A stretch of 43,760 nucleotides of DNA, from the NCBI RefSeq assembly GCF_003325755.1, contig NZ_QORI02000030.1:1-43760 (forward strand), read 5' to 3'. The position numbers were made by a program, and so were the translations under genes. This document shows, one piece after another, positions 43,183-43,760 of this stretch. The notes beneath the pieces are model-generated. The model saw only the letters and a list, made by a program, of their open reading frames with translations, searched no databases and was not told the DNA's origin. The DNA is from Pseudomonas sp. SST3. GTDB lineage: Bacteria; Pseudomonadota; Gammaproteobacteria; Pseudomonadales; Pseudomonadaceae. Numbering within the stretch: position 1 is the first letter of the stretch; every line of letters starts with the position of its first letter.

Positions 43183-43760
43183 ATGGCTTCATTAGAGCGT
43201 ACGGCGTATCCCACTCTGCCAAAGGCGTATTCAAAAGCTGAGCTGCAGCGTGATTTTTCGTTCTCAGATGATGAGATTAAGTGGGTACGAAGCAAGTCCA
43301 AGGCCCCCTTTCACCTCAATCTCGCCGTTCTCCTAAAAACCTTTCAGGTGCTCCGATATTTTCCTGATATCACCGACGTACCTATTCAACTGGTGGACTT
43401 CATTCGCGGAGAGTTGGGTCAGCGTAGCAAGGTGAAACTCGCGGAATACAAGTGGTTCCAACAATATCGCCACATGAACGCGATCCGAGCTCGCCTCGGT
43501 GTGACGGCATTCTACGGCTCTGATGCCATGGAGCTCGCCGAGCGGCATGCCAAAGCAATGTCGTTTGTGCTTGACCAACGCGCCGACATCATCAACTCCG
43601 TAATCGAAGAGCTGATCAGCCAGGATTATGAGCTCCCTGCGTACTCGACCCTGAATGATCTCGCTGAGCGAATTCATGCCGAATCCCAAGAGGCAATATT
43701 CAACCTCGTAGTAACCAGAACGCCAGTCGAGGTGATCCACAAGTTAAAGGATCTGCTCGA
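43183..43760 (+). CDS. tnpA: Tn3-family transposase TnpA (partial, N-terminal part)
   Basis: 192 codons of an open frame with no stop before the window end. It starts MASLERTAYPTLPKAYSKAE and continues LQRDFSFSDDEIKWVRSKSK, then FHLNLAVLLKTFQVLRYFP and FYGSDAMELAERHAKAM; this is the DUF4158 N-terminal domain of Tn3-family transposases. The DDE catalytic part would lie beyond the window. The ATG at 43183 has AAAGGAG upstream. The gene starts close to the terminal repeat and reads inward. Confidence 0.9.
   Translation, partial: MASLERTAYPTLPKAYSKAELQRDFSFSDDEIKWVRSKSKAPFHLNLAVLLKTFQVLRYFPDITDVPIQLVDFIRGELGQRSKVKLAEYKWFQQYRHMNAIRARLGVTAFYGSDAMELAERHAKAMSFVLDQRADIINSVIEELISQDYELPAYSTLNDLAERIHAESQEAIFNLVVTRTPVEVIHKLKDLL

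Larger units (their letters stand above)
43048..43760 (+). mobile_element. Tn3-family transposon, one end inside xylH (partial)
   Basis: Begins with a G-run and GGGGTCATGCCGAGATATAA, a Tn3-family-like terminal repeat, followed within 135 bases by a tnpA gene reading inward. Only the left end is in the window; other genes (resolvase, passengers), the opposite repeat and the five-base target duplication cannot be seen. Confidence 0.88.

Overview
The window looks like chromosomal DNA of a gamma-proteobacterium of the Pseudomonas / Stutzerimonas group. This rests on high GC, on the glgA-treZ-malQ-treY-DUF2934-glgX cluster preceded by an alcohol dehydrogenase / DUF72 / endonuclease-phosphatase / cardiolipin synthase B group (an order I recall from Pseudomonas genomes), and on the pseudomonad small-protein families DUF1652 and DUF2934. 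No tRNA, rRNA or CRISPR array was seen.

Region 1 (1-7060), stress and envelope genes. A minus-strand operon runs adh, DUF72, EEP phosphatase, clsB, with clsB cut by the window start. It is followed by a LysR regulator divergent from a DODA-type extradiol dioxygenase and a DUF2218 protein, then an exported M23 peptidase.

Region 2 (7261-18461), glycogen and trehalose operon on the minus strand. GlgA builds alpha-1,4-glucan, GlgX debranches it, MalQ reshuffles maltodextrins, and TreY plus TreZ turn maltodextrin ends into trehalose. Genes overlap or nearly touch, and a strong hairpin lies after glgX. treZ is split by a one-base deletion.

Region 3 (18462-24027), mixed stress genes: a PncC/CinA-like amidase, an MscS-type channel, a ferritin-like DUF892 protein, a DUF1652 protein and the three-domain DNA ligase LigD. 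Directly after ligD lies a decayed piece of an OprD-family porin gene.

Region 4 (24364-36329), a Wzx/Wzy-type exopolysaccharide locus of lower GC. It begins with an RfaH/NusG-like antiterminator gene, followed by an ops-like element, a short Wza-type export protein, a Wzc-type tyrosine autokinase, Wzx flippase, a GT2, a GT4, Wzy polymerase and a second GT4. After a terminator-like hairpin comes a WcaI-like glycosyltransferase. No priming phosphoglycosyltransferase or tyrosine phosphatase is present. A convergent gene for a putative 2-oxoglutarate/Fe(II) dioxygenase-like protein sits at the right edge.

Region 5 (37415-43760), xylose utilisation: xylR divergent from xylA-xylF-xylG-xylH. xylH is broken after about 62 codons by the end of a Tn3-family transposon, whose tnpA (DUF4158-type N-terminus) runs off the window. 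The most interesting points are the RfaH-like gene paired with an ops-like site, the transposon-broken xylose transporter, the treZ frameshift and the oprD scar at the exopolysaccharide locus border.
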